21,403 nucleotides of DNA. Source: MGR-bin208 sp043779285 (GTDB lineage Bacteria; Bacteroidota; Bacteroidia; Chitinophagales; Chitinophagaceae). Every line of letters begins with the position of its first letter. Position 1 is the first letter of the stretch. The stretch spans positions 1 through 21,403 of the forward strand of contig JAYWEL010000166.1 of the NCBI GenBank assembly GCA_043779285.1, given 5' to 3'. Shown piece by piece: positions 9,277 through 16,936 of the stretch. A program made the position numbers and the translations under genes. The notes under the pieces are model-generated. The model was given only the letters and a program-made list of their open reading frames with translations, was not told the DNA's origin and did no database searches.

Positions 9277-9297
9277 ATGCAACATTTTTTTGCAACA
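9277..9297 (-). repeat. Direct repeat TGTTGCA with 13-bp period upstream of the TonB receptor
   Basis: On the minus strand TGTTGCA occurs twice (9291-9297 and 9278-9284), separated by six A, a 13-bp period. A related TTGCAAC lies at the -7 element (9233-9239 region). Such spaced repeats upstream of a regulated promoter can be regulator sites. No matching regulator can be named. Confidence 0.35.
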
Positions 9298-9338
9298 AAA
9301 ACGCGGCTTCTGAAATATTTTTAACCTGTATGTTTTAT

Positions 9339-10919
9339 TTATCGAACTTTCAACATAGCTTTTACTTGTTGGGTTGGACCGTTTTGAAGACGGGCATAAT
9401 AAACACCAGTTGGTAAAGACTCGCTTTGAAAAACAACTGTATATTGACCCGGCACTGCATAATCTGCATCCAGTAAAGTCATCCTAACTCTTCCTAATGT
9501 ATCCATTATTTGAATAGAAGTATGGCCACCATTTGTTTTAAAAGTGATCGTCGTAGAATTTATAAATGGATTCGGATAATTTTTTATAAGTGTTTCGCCA
9601 GAAAGATCTGGTACCATAGAATTGCAGCTAGTCCCTTTGACCAAAGGCAATGTTTGATAATTTTTTAACATGACTGTCTGAAGATCCGAGTTTTTCAAAC
9701 AGAACCATGTTTCCATTACCGTTGCATATACCGACCGGAAATCATATTGCATCGGAATATTATCATTTACTGTTGGGTTGGAAGCAATTGTTGGATTATT
9801 CCCCAATACTCCTTGTTTTACATATTCCCCGAACAAAATCATCGGTGCTGCTGCTCCATGGTCGGTACCAACACTGGAGTTGGATTTAATTCTACGTCCA
9901 AACTCGGAAAAAGTCATTCCGAGAATTCTCTTTTCTATTCCCAACAATTTTGCATCATCCATAAATGCTTTGATGGCTCCAGATAGCCTTAACATCAAAG
10001 TAGCATGGGCACCGGTTGATGTATCTCCAGTATTTACCTGAGCCGAATGGGTATCGAAGCCGCCAATATTTACCATGTACACTCTTGTTTTCAAACCTCC
10101 TTTAATTAAACGGGCTACAATTTTTAATTGATCGGCCAATGGATTTCCGGTTGGATAGGTGGATTGCTGCATTACTCTTAATGCCGCTTTTTTAATAACA
10201 CCGGAATAAGAAGTAGTTTGTTTTGCCACAGTACGCAAATAAGAAAGTTCAAATCCGGCGGGTGTATTGGGTACTGGTTCATCAATATCATTGACCAGAT
10301 TATAAAAATTTACCGGATCGGAAATACTCATTCCCATACTTACAGCGGGACCCTGAAAAGCTAATGAAGTAACTGAGCCAATTTGAATACCAATGGGATC
10401 CGTCACATTTGAATTGGGATACCCATTCGGGAAATTTGGATACTCCAGGTTAAGATAACGGCCTGCAATACCTGAATTAACAAATTGGTTCGAATCGGAT
10501 CCACTCATCCAGATATCCGTTGCTCGAAAATGTGAAAAATTAGGTGCTGGATATCCTACTGCCTGAACAAATGCAACTTTCCCTTCATTATACAAAGCCT
10601 GTAAACCGGTCATGGCCGGATGAATTCCAACCTTTGTATTTCCTTGAAGTTTAAGCACCTTATCTTCTGGAATGGCAATATTTGCCCGTGCATTATTATA
10701 TGCAGAATAAAACTCCAATGGAATGAGAGTATTTAATCCATCATTTCCGCCATTCATTTGTATCAGTACAAGAACATGATCTGTTTCTGTTGCAAATCCC
10801 ATGAGTGACTGGATCAACGGGGAGTCTGAACCCATAACAGTCAATGGAATTCCATTGATTATAGTTGGTACAGCCACTGCTGCCGGAATACTATTTCGAA
10901 GAAATTCTCTACGTTTCAT
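9339..10919 (-). CDS. DUF1501 protein with Tat-like signal and T9SS type A sorting domain
   Basis: A 526-residue secreted protein of unknown function. The N-terminus KRREFLRNSIPAAVAVP has a twin-arginine motif and a weak hydrophobic stretch (11-28), suggesting Tat export. The DUF1501 body (about 45-430) shows MNGGNDGLNT at 55-64, NIGGFDTHS at 284-292 and GTDHGAAAP at 351-359. These Asp/His-rich blocks recall metal ligands of the alkaline-phosphatase superfamily, to which I recall DUF1501 being assigned. The last 85 residues (LIKNYPNPF... GRV... LPTGVYYARL... LKVR) are a T9SS type A C-terminal domain, implying outer-membrane translocation and surface attachment or release. It starts 49 bp after the DUF1800 gene and is very probably cotranscribed. 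The biochemical activity is not known. Confidence 0.9.
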   Translation of the reverse strand: MKRREFLRNSIPAAVAVPTIINGIPLTVMGSDSPLIQSLMGFATETDHVLVLIQMNGGNDGLNTLIPLEFYSAYNNARANIAIPEDKVLKLQGNTKVGIHPAMTGLQALYNEGKVAFVQAVGYPAPNFSHFRATDIWMSGSDSNQFVNSGIAGRYLNLEYPNFPNGYPNSNVTDPIGIQIGSVTSLAFQGPAVSMGMSISDPVNFYNLVNDIDEPVPNTPAGFELSYLRTVAKQTTSYSGVIKKAALRVMQQSTYPTGNPLADQLKIVARLIKGGLKTRVYMVNIGGFDTHSAQVNTGDTSTGAHATLMLRLSGAIKAFMDDAKLLGIEKRILGMTFSEFGRRIKSNSSVGTDHGAAAPMILFGEYVKQGVLGNNPTIASNPTVNDNIPMQYDFRSVYATVMETWFCLKNSDLQTVMLKNYQTLPLVKGTSCNSMVPDLSGETLIKNYPNPFINSTTITFKTNGGHTSIQIMDTLGRVRMTLLDADYAVPGQYTVVFQSESLPTGVYYARLQNGPTQQVKAMLKVR

Positions 10920-10968
10920 TCGGTTAGTTTAATTTTTTTTAAAGGACAGATATTAAATTCAAAATTTA

Positions 10969-12648
10969 TTAACTCAACCTGAATTCTGCCAGGTTCATAA
11001 AATACTTTAGCAGGTCTCTAAGCCTTGGATACACCACATTATAATTGGCTGTTATCGGATTTGCTAAATAAGCATTCCAGGCATTGGTCCAATAATAATC
11101 CTGATCCTGGTTACTTAAAAGAATTTGTTTTTTTAAATTATTTTTCACTTTTGCAGAAATATCTATCCGATATAATATTTCCAGTGCATCATCAATCAGT
11201 TTATTCGGATCACTAGGATTTGAAAGTTTTTTGACAAATTCTATCGGATCTATTCTTATTGTTTTCCCATTCCGAGCATAGCCCGATACAATCATTTGAT
11301 CGGTAAACTGATTTCGCTTTGGATAAGTATCTGAATTAATCCAGATTTCATAAAACTGAGGAACCTGATAATATGCTTTCCAACCAGCAACATCCGGAGG
11401 ATCACCAATATTTTGTTGTAACAAGGATGAATAACTCTGAATATAACCCCACATATTATAGGCATTCACATAATCGGAAGTAGCAGGAAAAACTATTTCA
11501 AATTCTCTGCAAATACCAATTTGTTCATCAATAGGTGATTTTATCTGACATCCCTGATTCAATACATCATAAAAATGTTCGCTTTTGAATAATGCAGTTA
11601 AAACCGGTTTTATTTCCCAGTTACTATTTCTAAGTATAAGTGCCAAAGGTTCTATTACATTAGTTTGTGTAGCTGCATCAATCTTATAATAAACAAAAAA
11701 CCGGTATAGTTTTTTTACCAAATGAATAGATACCTCTATACTTTTACTGAATATCATATTTAATAGATCATCCAGTTCAAGATCTCCCGCAGTCGCACCT
11801 GTTCTTCCGGTAATTATTGTATTATTATAAAAAGAAGAAAACTGTTTGCTGGCTGTATCATGTTGTGCAGAATTAAAAAAAGATTTATTGGTTGTGTTAT
11901 CAATTTTCCAACCTGTTAGTACCCTCGCTGCTTTTTTTACATCATCTTCCGTGTAGTTCGGATTATTTTCTCTTCCCAATGTAAAAAGCTCCTGCAACTC
12001 TCTGCCATAATTTTCATCTGGTGCTGTACCAATATTCACATAACCATTCAAATAACGCAACATGGCCACATCTAATGTTGTTTTGCGTATTAAAGATTTA
12101 AAGTTTCCTAATGCATTTTGTCTTAGCATTAAATTATTACTATAAGCCCATATTCCTCTTCCAATATCATTGGACTCTACTGGTAACCGGTTATGCCAAA
12201 ACAAAACCATTTTTTCAAGAATATTCCTATCCTGATTGATCATCAACCCTACCCACCATGCTTTAAATGATGACCTTCTTCTGCTATCTGCAGTTCCATC
12301 AGCAGTATTGGTATTCACCCAGGTTTGTCCCATTGGAATGTTCACTTCAGGGTCGGTAGCCAGTATCCCGGTATTATCATAATTTTTTATAGGAGGTAAT
12401 GGCTGTGTTACTGGCACTGTCAATAAGCTGTCAACAGCCTGACTCATGGTTCTTCCTGCAAAAAAATTAATATCTGATGGTTTTGCACCAAACATGGTTC
12501 TTTTAAGCAGATGAATAACTTCTTTTTTTGTCCAGGGCCCTGTATAGGTATTGATACCGGAAAGTGTCCGGAACAATTGCCCCTCTTCAACAATAGGGTT
12601 TATTTGTTTCAATTTTTTCCTTGCTGAAAGGAATTCACGTCTATCCAT
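10969..12648 (-). CDS. DUF1800 family protein
   Basis: A 559-residue DUF1800 protein of unknown function, first gene of a DUF1800-DUF1501 pair seen in many Bacteroidota and Proteobacteria. Family motifs are present in order: the N-terminal HLLKRTMFGAKPSDI block (46-60), VLFWHNRLP (148-156), NYGRELQELFTLG (213-225), YTEDDVKKAARVLTGW (232-247) and DPPDVAGWKAY (416-426). The start ATG 12648 is supported by an in-frame stop four codons upstream. The N-terminus reads MDRREFLSARKKLKQ: a twin-arginine box like the one on its partner but with no hydrophobic core after it, and no T9SS C-terminal domain is visible. Its location, and how it would leave the cytosol, is therefore unclear. Confidence 0.9.
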   Translation of the reverse strand: MDRREFLSARKKLKQINPIVEEGQLFRTLSGINTYTGPWTKKEVIHLLKRTMFGAKPSDINFFAGRTMSQAVDSLLTVPVTQPLPPIKNYDNTGILATDPEVNIPMGQTWVNTNTADGTADSRRRSSFKAWWVGLMINQDRNILEKMVLFWHNRLPVESNDIGRGIWAYSNNLMLRQNALGNFKSLIRKTTLDVAMLRYLNGYVNIGTAPDENYGRELQELFTLGRENNPNYTEDDVKKAARVLTGWKIDNTTNKSFFNSAQHDTASKQFSSFYNNTIITGRTGATAGDLELDDLLNMIFSKSIEVSIHLVKKLYRFFVYYKIDAATQTNVIEPLALILRNSNWEIKPVLTALFKSEHFYDVLNQGCQIKSPIDEQIGICREFEIVFPATSDYVNAYNMWGYIQSYSSLLQQNIGDPPDVAGWKAYYQVPQFYEIWINSDTYPKRNQFTDQMIVSGYARNGKTIRIDPIEFVKKLSNPSDPNKLIDDALEILYRIDISAKVKNNLKKQILLSNQDQDYYWTNAWNAYLANPITANYNVVYPRLRDLLKYFMNLAEFRLS

Positions 12649-12885
12649 AGTACTATTTTAATATGAACTAAGTTGGTATGACCTTAACCGTTTTCAATAG
12701 TTTAAACGATAAACAAATATGAAGGCAATATTTGGATAAAACAATAGGAAAAATACTGGATTAGCTTTTTTTTTATTTTAATGAAATCCCAGGCTTATAT
12801 AAAGTAAAATTTCCATTTGATTATTCAGACTATGGAATCTTCTTCTAAATGAATTAATTTCAACGAAGAACCAATTTATTTTTTC
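12649..12885. other. Divergent intergenic region, DUF1800 / NYN protein
   Basis: This is the longest gene-free stretch in the window (237 bp). It holds the putative minus-strand promoter above. No second promoter for the plus-strand NYN gene could be defined with confidence, and no RNA gene, repeat or open frame of note is visible. Confidence 0.5.
12714..12744 (-). promoter_or_regulatory. Putative promoter for the DUF1800-DUF1501 operon
   Basis: On the minus strand a TTG (12742-12744) is followed after 20 bases by CATATTTG (12714-12721), one mismatch from the TAnnTTTG -7 consensus. It would give an untranslated leader of about 60 bases before ATG 12648. Confidence 0.4.
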
Positions 12886-13638
12886 ATGAACAATTCTTCA
12901 AACGATCTACGACTTGCGGTATTGATTGATGCTGATAATATCCCCTACAAGGTTATCAAGGAAATATTGGAAGAAGTAACCAAATACGGTACACCTACTT
13001 TTAAAAGGATTTATGGCGACTGGACCAATCCTCGTTTAGTTGGATGGAAAAACGTGTTATTGGAAAATGCTATTACACCTATCCAGCAATACAGTTACAC
13101 ATCGGGGAAAAACTCTTCCGATTCGGCCCTTATCATTGATGCAATGGATATTCTTTATACTGGGCGTGTTGATGGATTTTGCTTGATTTCGAGTGACAGT
13201 GACTTTACCCGGCTGGCTATACGTTTACGCGAAGCAGGTATGAAGGTTTTTGGACTTGGTGAAAAGAAAACTCCAGAAGCTTTTCGTTCAGCTTGTGACA
13301 AATTCATCTATATCGAAATTTTATCTTCTAAGGAAAAACCAGACACATCGAAAAGTAAATCGAAAAACATACAAAAAGAATCAATCAGTAAAATAGATAA
13401 AAATCTGAATAGCTTAATCGCTAATGGAATCAATGATATTGCCGATGAAAACGGTTGGGCGTATCTGGGAGAACTGGGAAACCAACTCATCAAAAGGCAA
13501 CCAGATTTTGATTCAAGAAACTATGGTTTTAACAAGTTGATGGACTTGATTAAAAGTTTAAACAACATTGAAATTGATGAAAGAGAAACAGGAAAAAGAA
13601 ATATCAAACTGGTTTATGTAAAAAATAAACCAAAATAA
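12886..13638 (+). CDS. NYN-domain (PIN-like RNase) protein with C-terminal OST-HTH/LOTUS domain
   Basis: A 250-residue protein of the LabA/MARF1-like type. The NYN domain (about 8-145) has the acidic residues of a PIN-like metal-dependent nuclease: LIDADN (Asp15, Asp17, Asn18), SSDSALIIDAMD (Asp79, Asp85) and ISSDSDF (Asp104, Asp106). A Lys/Ser-rich linker (148-170) joins it to an OST-HTH/LOTUS winged-helix domain (about 172-247: WAYLGELGNQL, then FNKLMDLIKSL), which in other proteins binds RNA, including G-quadruplexes. Predicted role: an RNA-binding endoribonuclease or RNA-regulatory protein in the cytosol. The target is unknown. It stands alone between a divergent and a convergent neighbour and ends at a hairpin terminator. 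The catalytic acidic set looks complete. Confidence 0.88.
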   Translation: MNNSSNDLRLAVLIDADNIPYKVIKEILEEVTKYGTPTFKRIYGDWTNPRLVGWKNVLLENAITPIQQYSYTSGKNSSDSALIIDAMDILYTGRVDGFCLISSDSDFTRLAIRLREAGMKVFGLGEKKTPEAFRSACDKFIYIEILSSKEKPDTSKSKSKNIQKESISKIDKNLNSLIANGINDIADENGWAYLGELGNQLIKRQPDFDSRNYGFNKLMDLIKSLNNIEIDERETGKRNIKLVYVKNKPK

Positions 13639-13639
13639 A

Positions 13640-13662
13640 AAACCGGGCAACAGGCCCGGTTT
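13640..13662. terminator. Hairpin terminator shared by convergent NYN and thiolase genes
   Basis: AAACCGGGC (13640-13648) and GCCCGGTTT (13654-13662) form a perfect 9-bp stem with the 5-base loop AACAG. On the minus strand it is followed by a run of six T and more T-rich sequence, so it is a standard intrinsic terminator for the thiolase gene. In the plus direction the tail is short (TTTAAGG), giving weaker termination of the NYN gene. Confidence 0.9.
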
Positions 13663-13681
13663 AAGGTTATGTAAAATGTTA

Positions 13682-14860
13682 TTAGTCTATATTCTCAATA
13701 ATGCCTGCAATACCTTGCCCCCCGCCAACACAGGCAGTTACAATACCATATTTCTTTTTTAAACGCTTCATATCATTTACCAATTGAATGGTTAGTTTAC
13801 AACCGGTACAACCTAAAGGATGACCTAATGCTATAGCACCTCCATTGATATTTACAATTTCCGGATTCAATTCCAACGTTCGAATGACTGCCAAAGCCTG
13901 CGAAGCAAAAGCTTCATTCAATTCAATTAAATCTATTTGTCCTAAACTCATCCCGGCTTGTTTTAAAACTTTGGGCACTGCTTCTACCGGACCAATACCC
14001 ATAATACGTGGATGCACACCTGCTGATACACAATTTACCAGCCGTGCAATTGGCTTTAATCCCAATTGGTTTACCAACCTTTCACTCATCACAATCACAA
14101 ATGCTGCCCCATCGGAAGTTTGTGATGAGTTACCCGCCGTTACAGAACCAATAGCAGAAAATGCAGGACGTAATTTTGCAAGGGCTTCTTTTGAAGTATC
14201 CATTCTTGGTCCTTCATCAGTATCGAATGTGTAATTACGTTTCTGTTTTTTTCCTTTTTCATCTAGATATACTTCCTCTACATTAATTGGTAATATCCCC
14301 GATTTAAAATATCCGTTTTCAATAGCATGAATCGCTTTCTGATGTGAATTGTAACTGAATTCATCCTGATCGGCCCTGTTAACAGAAAATTCTTTGGCTA
14401 CTGCTTCGGCAGTTAAACCCATGCTTAAATAATAGTCAGGTTCTGTGCTGGCAATAGAAAAAGCCGGCACTGTTTTCCAACCGGCAGTTGGCACCATACT
14501 CATACTTTCTGTACCACCGGCAATAATACATTCTGCCTGGCCCGACCGAATTTTTGCAGAAGCTATCGCTATCGTTTCCAAACCCGAAGCACAATATCTA
14601 TTCACTGTCATACCCGGTGCATGTACACCAACTGCCATAGATGCAATAATTCTTCCAACCTGCAAACCTTGTTCTGCTTCCGGTACTGCATTTCCTACAA
14701 TAACATCGTCTACCAATAATGGATCTAACTGAGGTAAAGATGCCAACAATCCTTTGATTACGTCAATAGCTAAATCATCGGGTCTTGTAAATCGAAGACC
14801 ACCCCGCTTCGATTTTCCAACAGCGGTTCTGTATCCTGCAACTATATAAGCTTCCTGCAT
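13682..14860 (-). CDS. Acetyl-CoA C-acyltransferase (thiolase)
   Basis: A 392-residue thiolase, the full family length. It catalyses acyl-CoA plus acetyl-CoA exchange with 3-ketoacyl-CoA: chain cleavage in fatty-acid beta-oxidation, or acetoacetyl-CoA formation in reverse. The nucleophile is Cys90 in NRYCASGLE. The other catalytic residues are visible: His347 in ALGHPLGCTG, Cys377 in TACVGGGQG, and the NEAF motif at 315-318. The EAEQGLQVGR stretch near 61-70 fits FadA-like acyltransferases better than biosynthetic PhaA/AtoB, but the chain-length preference cannot be fixed. It is a single gene with no beta-oxidation partner adjacent: upstream is the divergent pyrD, downstream the hairpin terminator. 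All key residues are intact. Confidence 0.93.
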   Translation of the reverse strand: MQEAYIVAGYRTAVGKSKRGGLRFTRPDDLAIDVIKGLLASLPQLDPLLVDDVIVGNAVPEAEQGLQVGRIIASMAVGVHAPGMTVNRYCASGLETIAIASAKIRSGQAECIIAGGTESMSMVPTAGWKTVPAFSIASTEPDYYLSMGLTAEAVAKEFSVNRADQDEFSYNSHQKAIHAIENGYFKSGILPINVEEVYLDEKGKKQKRNYTFDTDEGPRMDTSKEALAKLRPAFSAIGSVTAGNSSQTSDGAAFVIVMSERLVNQLGLKPIARLVNCVSAGVHPRIMGIGPVEAVPKVLKQAGMSLGQIDLIELNEAFASQALAVIRTLELNPEIVNINGGAIALGHPLGCTGCKLTIQLVNDMKRLKKKYGIVTACVGGGQGIAGIIENID

Positions 14861-14985
14861 ATTATGTATATATTATTTTGTAAAATAGAATGGTTGTCTA
14901 TGCAACCTTCTTGACCAAAGTTAATCAGACTTGCCGTTCCATCCAAACAAGTTAATCTTAAGTTCCATTATCTTCGCAGCCCCGC

Positions 14986-16059
14986 ATGTATAAACTGATA
15001 CGCCGCATTTTATTTCTTTTCCCTCCTGAGTGGACACATCATTTCTCGATGAATTGCCTGCATTTTTTTTGCAGTATTCGTTTTATTCGAAATAAAATTC
15101 ACTTTTTTTTCAACCCAAATGATTCTGCGAACCTTTTAACAAAAGCATTTCATCTGTCTTTCTCAAACCCCGTTGGATTGGCTGCAGGATTTGATAAAAA
15201 TGCAAAATACCTGAGAGAGTTGGAAACACTTGGATTTGGATTTGTAGAAATTGGTACTGTTACCCCACTTCCACAATCAGGAAATGAAAAACCCAGAATG
15301 TTCCGACTTGCAAAAGACAAAGCACTGATAAACCGGATGGGATTTAATAATGAAGGCGTTAACGCAGTTGCAAAAAGATTGCATGATTGGCAGATTTATT
15401 CTAAAAAAAATCAATCAAAAAAAAGAACTCATCGACTGATTATCGGCGGCAATATTGGAAAAAATAAAATGACTCCAAATGACAATGCCTGGAAGGATTA
15501 TGAAATTTGTTTTAAAGAATTATATCCATATGTCGATTATTTTGTAGTTAATGTAAGTAGCCCAAATACGCCGGGCTTAAGAGAATTGCAGGAAAAAGAA
15601 TCATTACGAAAAATTCTTTCGCACTTACAAACATTGGATCAGCAGTATGTAAAAAATGGCGAAAAAAATCCTAAACCAATATTATTGAAAATTTCTCCCG
15701 ATCTGACCACCGAACAAATCAATGATGTTATTGAACTTGCAATAGAAATAAACCTGGATGGAATTGTTGCAGCCAATACCACTATACAAAGGAATAAATT
15801 AAGTAAAGATTCAGAAATAACAGGCCAAGAGACCGGAGGCCTTAGTGGTTTACCGGTAAAAAAAAGAAGTACGGAAATAATAAAATATATTTCAGAAAAA
15901 ACGAATGGCCGAATTCCGATTATTGCATCAGGTGGAATATTTGATGGGGCGGATGCCAGAGAAAAACTAGATGCAGGTGCATCATTGGTGCAAGTATGGA
16001 CCGGATTTATATATGAAGGCCCATCGATTGTAAAACAAATTTGTAAATCACTTAACTAA
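14986..16059 (+). CDS. pyrD: Dihydroorotate dehydrogenase, class 2 (quinone-dependent)
   Basis: A 357-residue class 2 enzyme that oxidises dihydroorotate to orotate with FMN and passes electrons to the quinone pool at the inner face of the cytoplasmic membrane. The N-terminal amphipathic/hydrophobic extension (about 1-40) that marks class 2 is present. After it come NPVGLAAGFDKNA (61-73), GFVEIGTVTP (85-94), NRMGFNNEG (116-124), the catalytic loop NVSSPNTPGLR (189-199) with base Ser192, KISPDL (235-240), the ANTT motif (263-266), GGLSG (284-288) and IIASGGIF (312-319) for FMN phosphate binding. ATG 14986 gives the expected length. TerC follows after 9 bp, so the two are likely cotranscribed. 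pyrC lies at the left edge of the window. Confidence 0.96.
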   Translation: MYKLIRRILFLFPPEWTHHFSMNCLHFFCSIRFIRNKIHFFFNPNDSANLLTKAFHLSFSNPVGLAAGFDKNAKYLRELETLGFGFVEIGTVTPLPQSGNEKPRMFRLAKDKALINRMGFNNEGVNAVAKRLHDWQIYSKKNQSKKRTHRLIIGGNIGKNKMTPNDNAWKDYEICFKELYPYVDYFVVNVSSPNTPGLRELQEKESLRKILSHLQTLDQQYVKNGEKNPKPILLKISPDLTTEQINDVIELAIEINLDGIVAANTTIQRNKLSKDSEITGQETGGLSGLPVKKRSTEIIKYISEKTNGRIPIIASGGIFDGADAREKLDAGASLVQVWTGFIYEGPSIVKQICKSLN

Positions 16060-16068
16060 CATAGACTC

Positions 16069-16874
16069 ATGGAACATTTATTAACCAGCGAAAGTATAAT
16101 CAGTTTAATCGTACTAATTATTCTTGAAGTTGTTTTGGGCATCGATAATGTCATTTTTGTCAGTATTATTTTAAACCGGCTTAAAATAATCAAGGATCAG
16201 ATATTAGCACGACGGGTATGGATGGTCACCGGAATTTTATCCAGAAGTTTAATGCTAATGGGATTAGGATGGCTATTAAGTCAAAAAGGGATTTCTGTTA
16301 TAACCCTCTTTGGCAAAGGGTTTGACCTGGCCAGTATTGTAATGCTTCTGGGAGGACTTTTTCTTATTTATAAATCGGTAAAAGAAATTCACGACAAGTT
16401 GGAAGGTGAAGACTTGAACGTATCGGCAAAAAAGATGCCGGTATTTCTTTTGGATATGCCCTTGGGCAAATCATGTTGATTGATGCGGTATTCTCATTCG
16501 ACAGTATCATCACGGCAGGTGGTACTGCAAAATATGTAGAGATTATGATCATTGCTGTGGTGATCGCCATGACTGTCATGTTTTTATTCAGCACCGGAAT
16601 TGCCTCTTTCATTCATAAACATCCAACACTGAAAATATTGGCTCTTTCTTTTCTGGTGATGATTGGTTTAAGTCTGATTATTGAAGGTTGGGATAGTGAA
16701 GCAGCTCATCAATTACATTTGAAAAATTATATCTATTTCGGCATGGCATTCTCTTTCTTGGTTGAGGTGTTGAATATGACGATGCGTAAAAGAATGAGCA
16801 AGAAAAGAATTGTGGAATTGAATGAACCGGTGCTGGAGGAAGAAGAAAATAAAGAAGATGATAGGGCCAAATAA
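16069..16874 (+). CDS. TerC-family integral membrane protein, reading frame split by a -1 shift
   Basis: TerC/Alx-type membrane protein, a family tied to metal (manganese) export or tellurite resistance. It is encoded in two overlapping frames. Frame one (16069-16479, 136 residues) has the family start ILEVVLGIDNVIFVS with membrane acidic residues Glu20 and Asp26, and ends in an unrelated tail. Frame two carries the remainder: MLIDAVFSFDSIITAGG, three further membrane helices, the EGWD loop and an acidic tail, ending at 16874. Moving to the -1 frame at 16428-16434 restores a continuous protein of about 268 residues, KKDAGISFGYALGQIMLIDAVFSFD at the join being what homologues lead one to expect. 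No other lesion is seen. Either a lost A in the run, a sequence error, or programmed frameshifting would explain it. Transport activity is not predictable. Confidence 0.85.
16428..16434 (+). promoter_or_regulatory. Slippery heptamer A AAA AAG at the TerC frame break
   Basis: Six A followed by G, phased as gcA AAA AAG in the upstream TerC frame. This is the same heptamer and phase as the -1 frameshift site of E. coli dnaX. A weak stem GGTAT/ATGCC (16440-16444 with 16456-16460, one G-T pair) starts five bases downstream. Function is unproven. Confidence 0.4.
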
Positions 16875-16910
16875 AAACCGGGTGCTTATCCATATAACAA
16901 CACCCGGTTT
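16875..16910. terminator. Hairpin terminator between TerC and the large T9SS cargo gene
   Basis: AAACCGGGTG (16875-16884) and CACCCGGTTT (16901-16910) form a perfect 10-bp stem with a 16-base loop. The minus-strand side continues into TTTTTATTTGG, so it serves mainly the minus-strand gene ending at 16937; in the plus direction the T-run is only three bases. It begins right at the TerC stop codon. Confidence 0.82.
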
Positions 16911-16936
16911 GTGAGCATGAAAGAAAAAAATTCTAA

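Noticed and set aside
9707..10041. Several overlapping plus-strand open frames of 60-87 codons
   Set aside because: They lie antisense inside the DUF1501 gene, have no recognisable domain, and their low-complexity content follows from the sense codons. The same applies to other short antisense frames inside yifB, the thiolase, the TonB receptor and the T9SS cargo gene.
12649..12885. Possible small RNA or short gene in the longest intergenic stretch
   Set aside because: No stable GC-containing hairpin with T-tract and no open frame with a plausible start was found; the sequence is AT-rich and unstructured by eye.
14892..14907. Inverted repeat GGTTG-TCTATG-CAACC between the thiolase and pyrD genes
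   Set aside because: Only five base pairs with a six-base loop, no promoter element nearby that it clearly overlaps, and expected by chance at this size. It could be an operator, but nothing supports that.
16457..16468. TGCCCTTGGGCA palindrome downstream of the TerC frame break as a frameshift-stimulating hairpin
   Set aside because: It starts 22 bases after the slippery heptamer, too far for the usual 5-9 base spacer, and the perfect stem would leave only a two-base loop.
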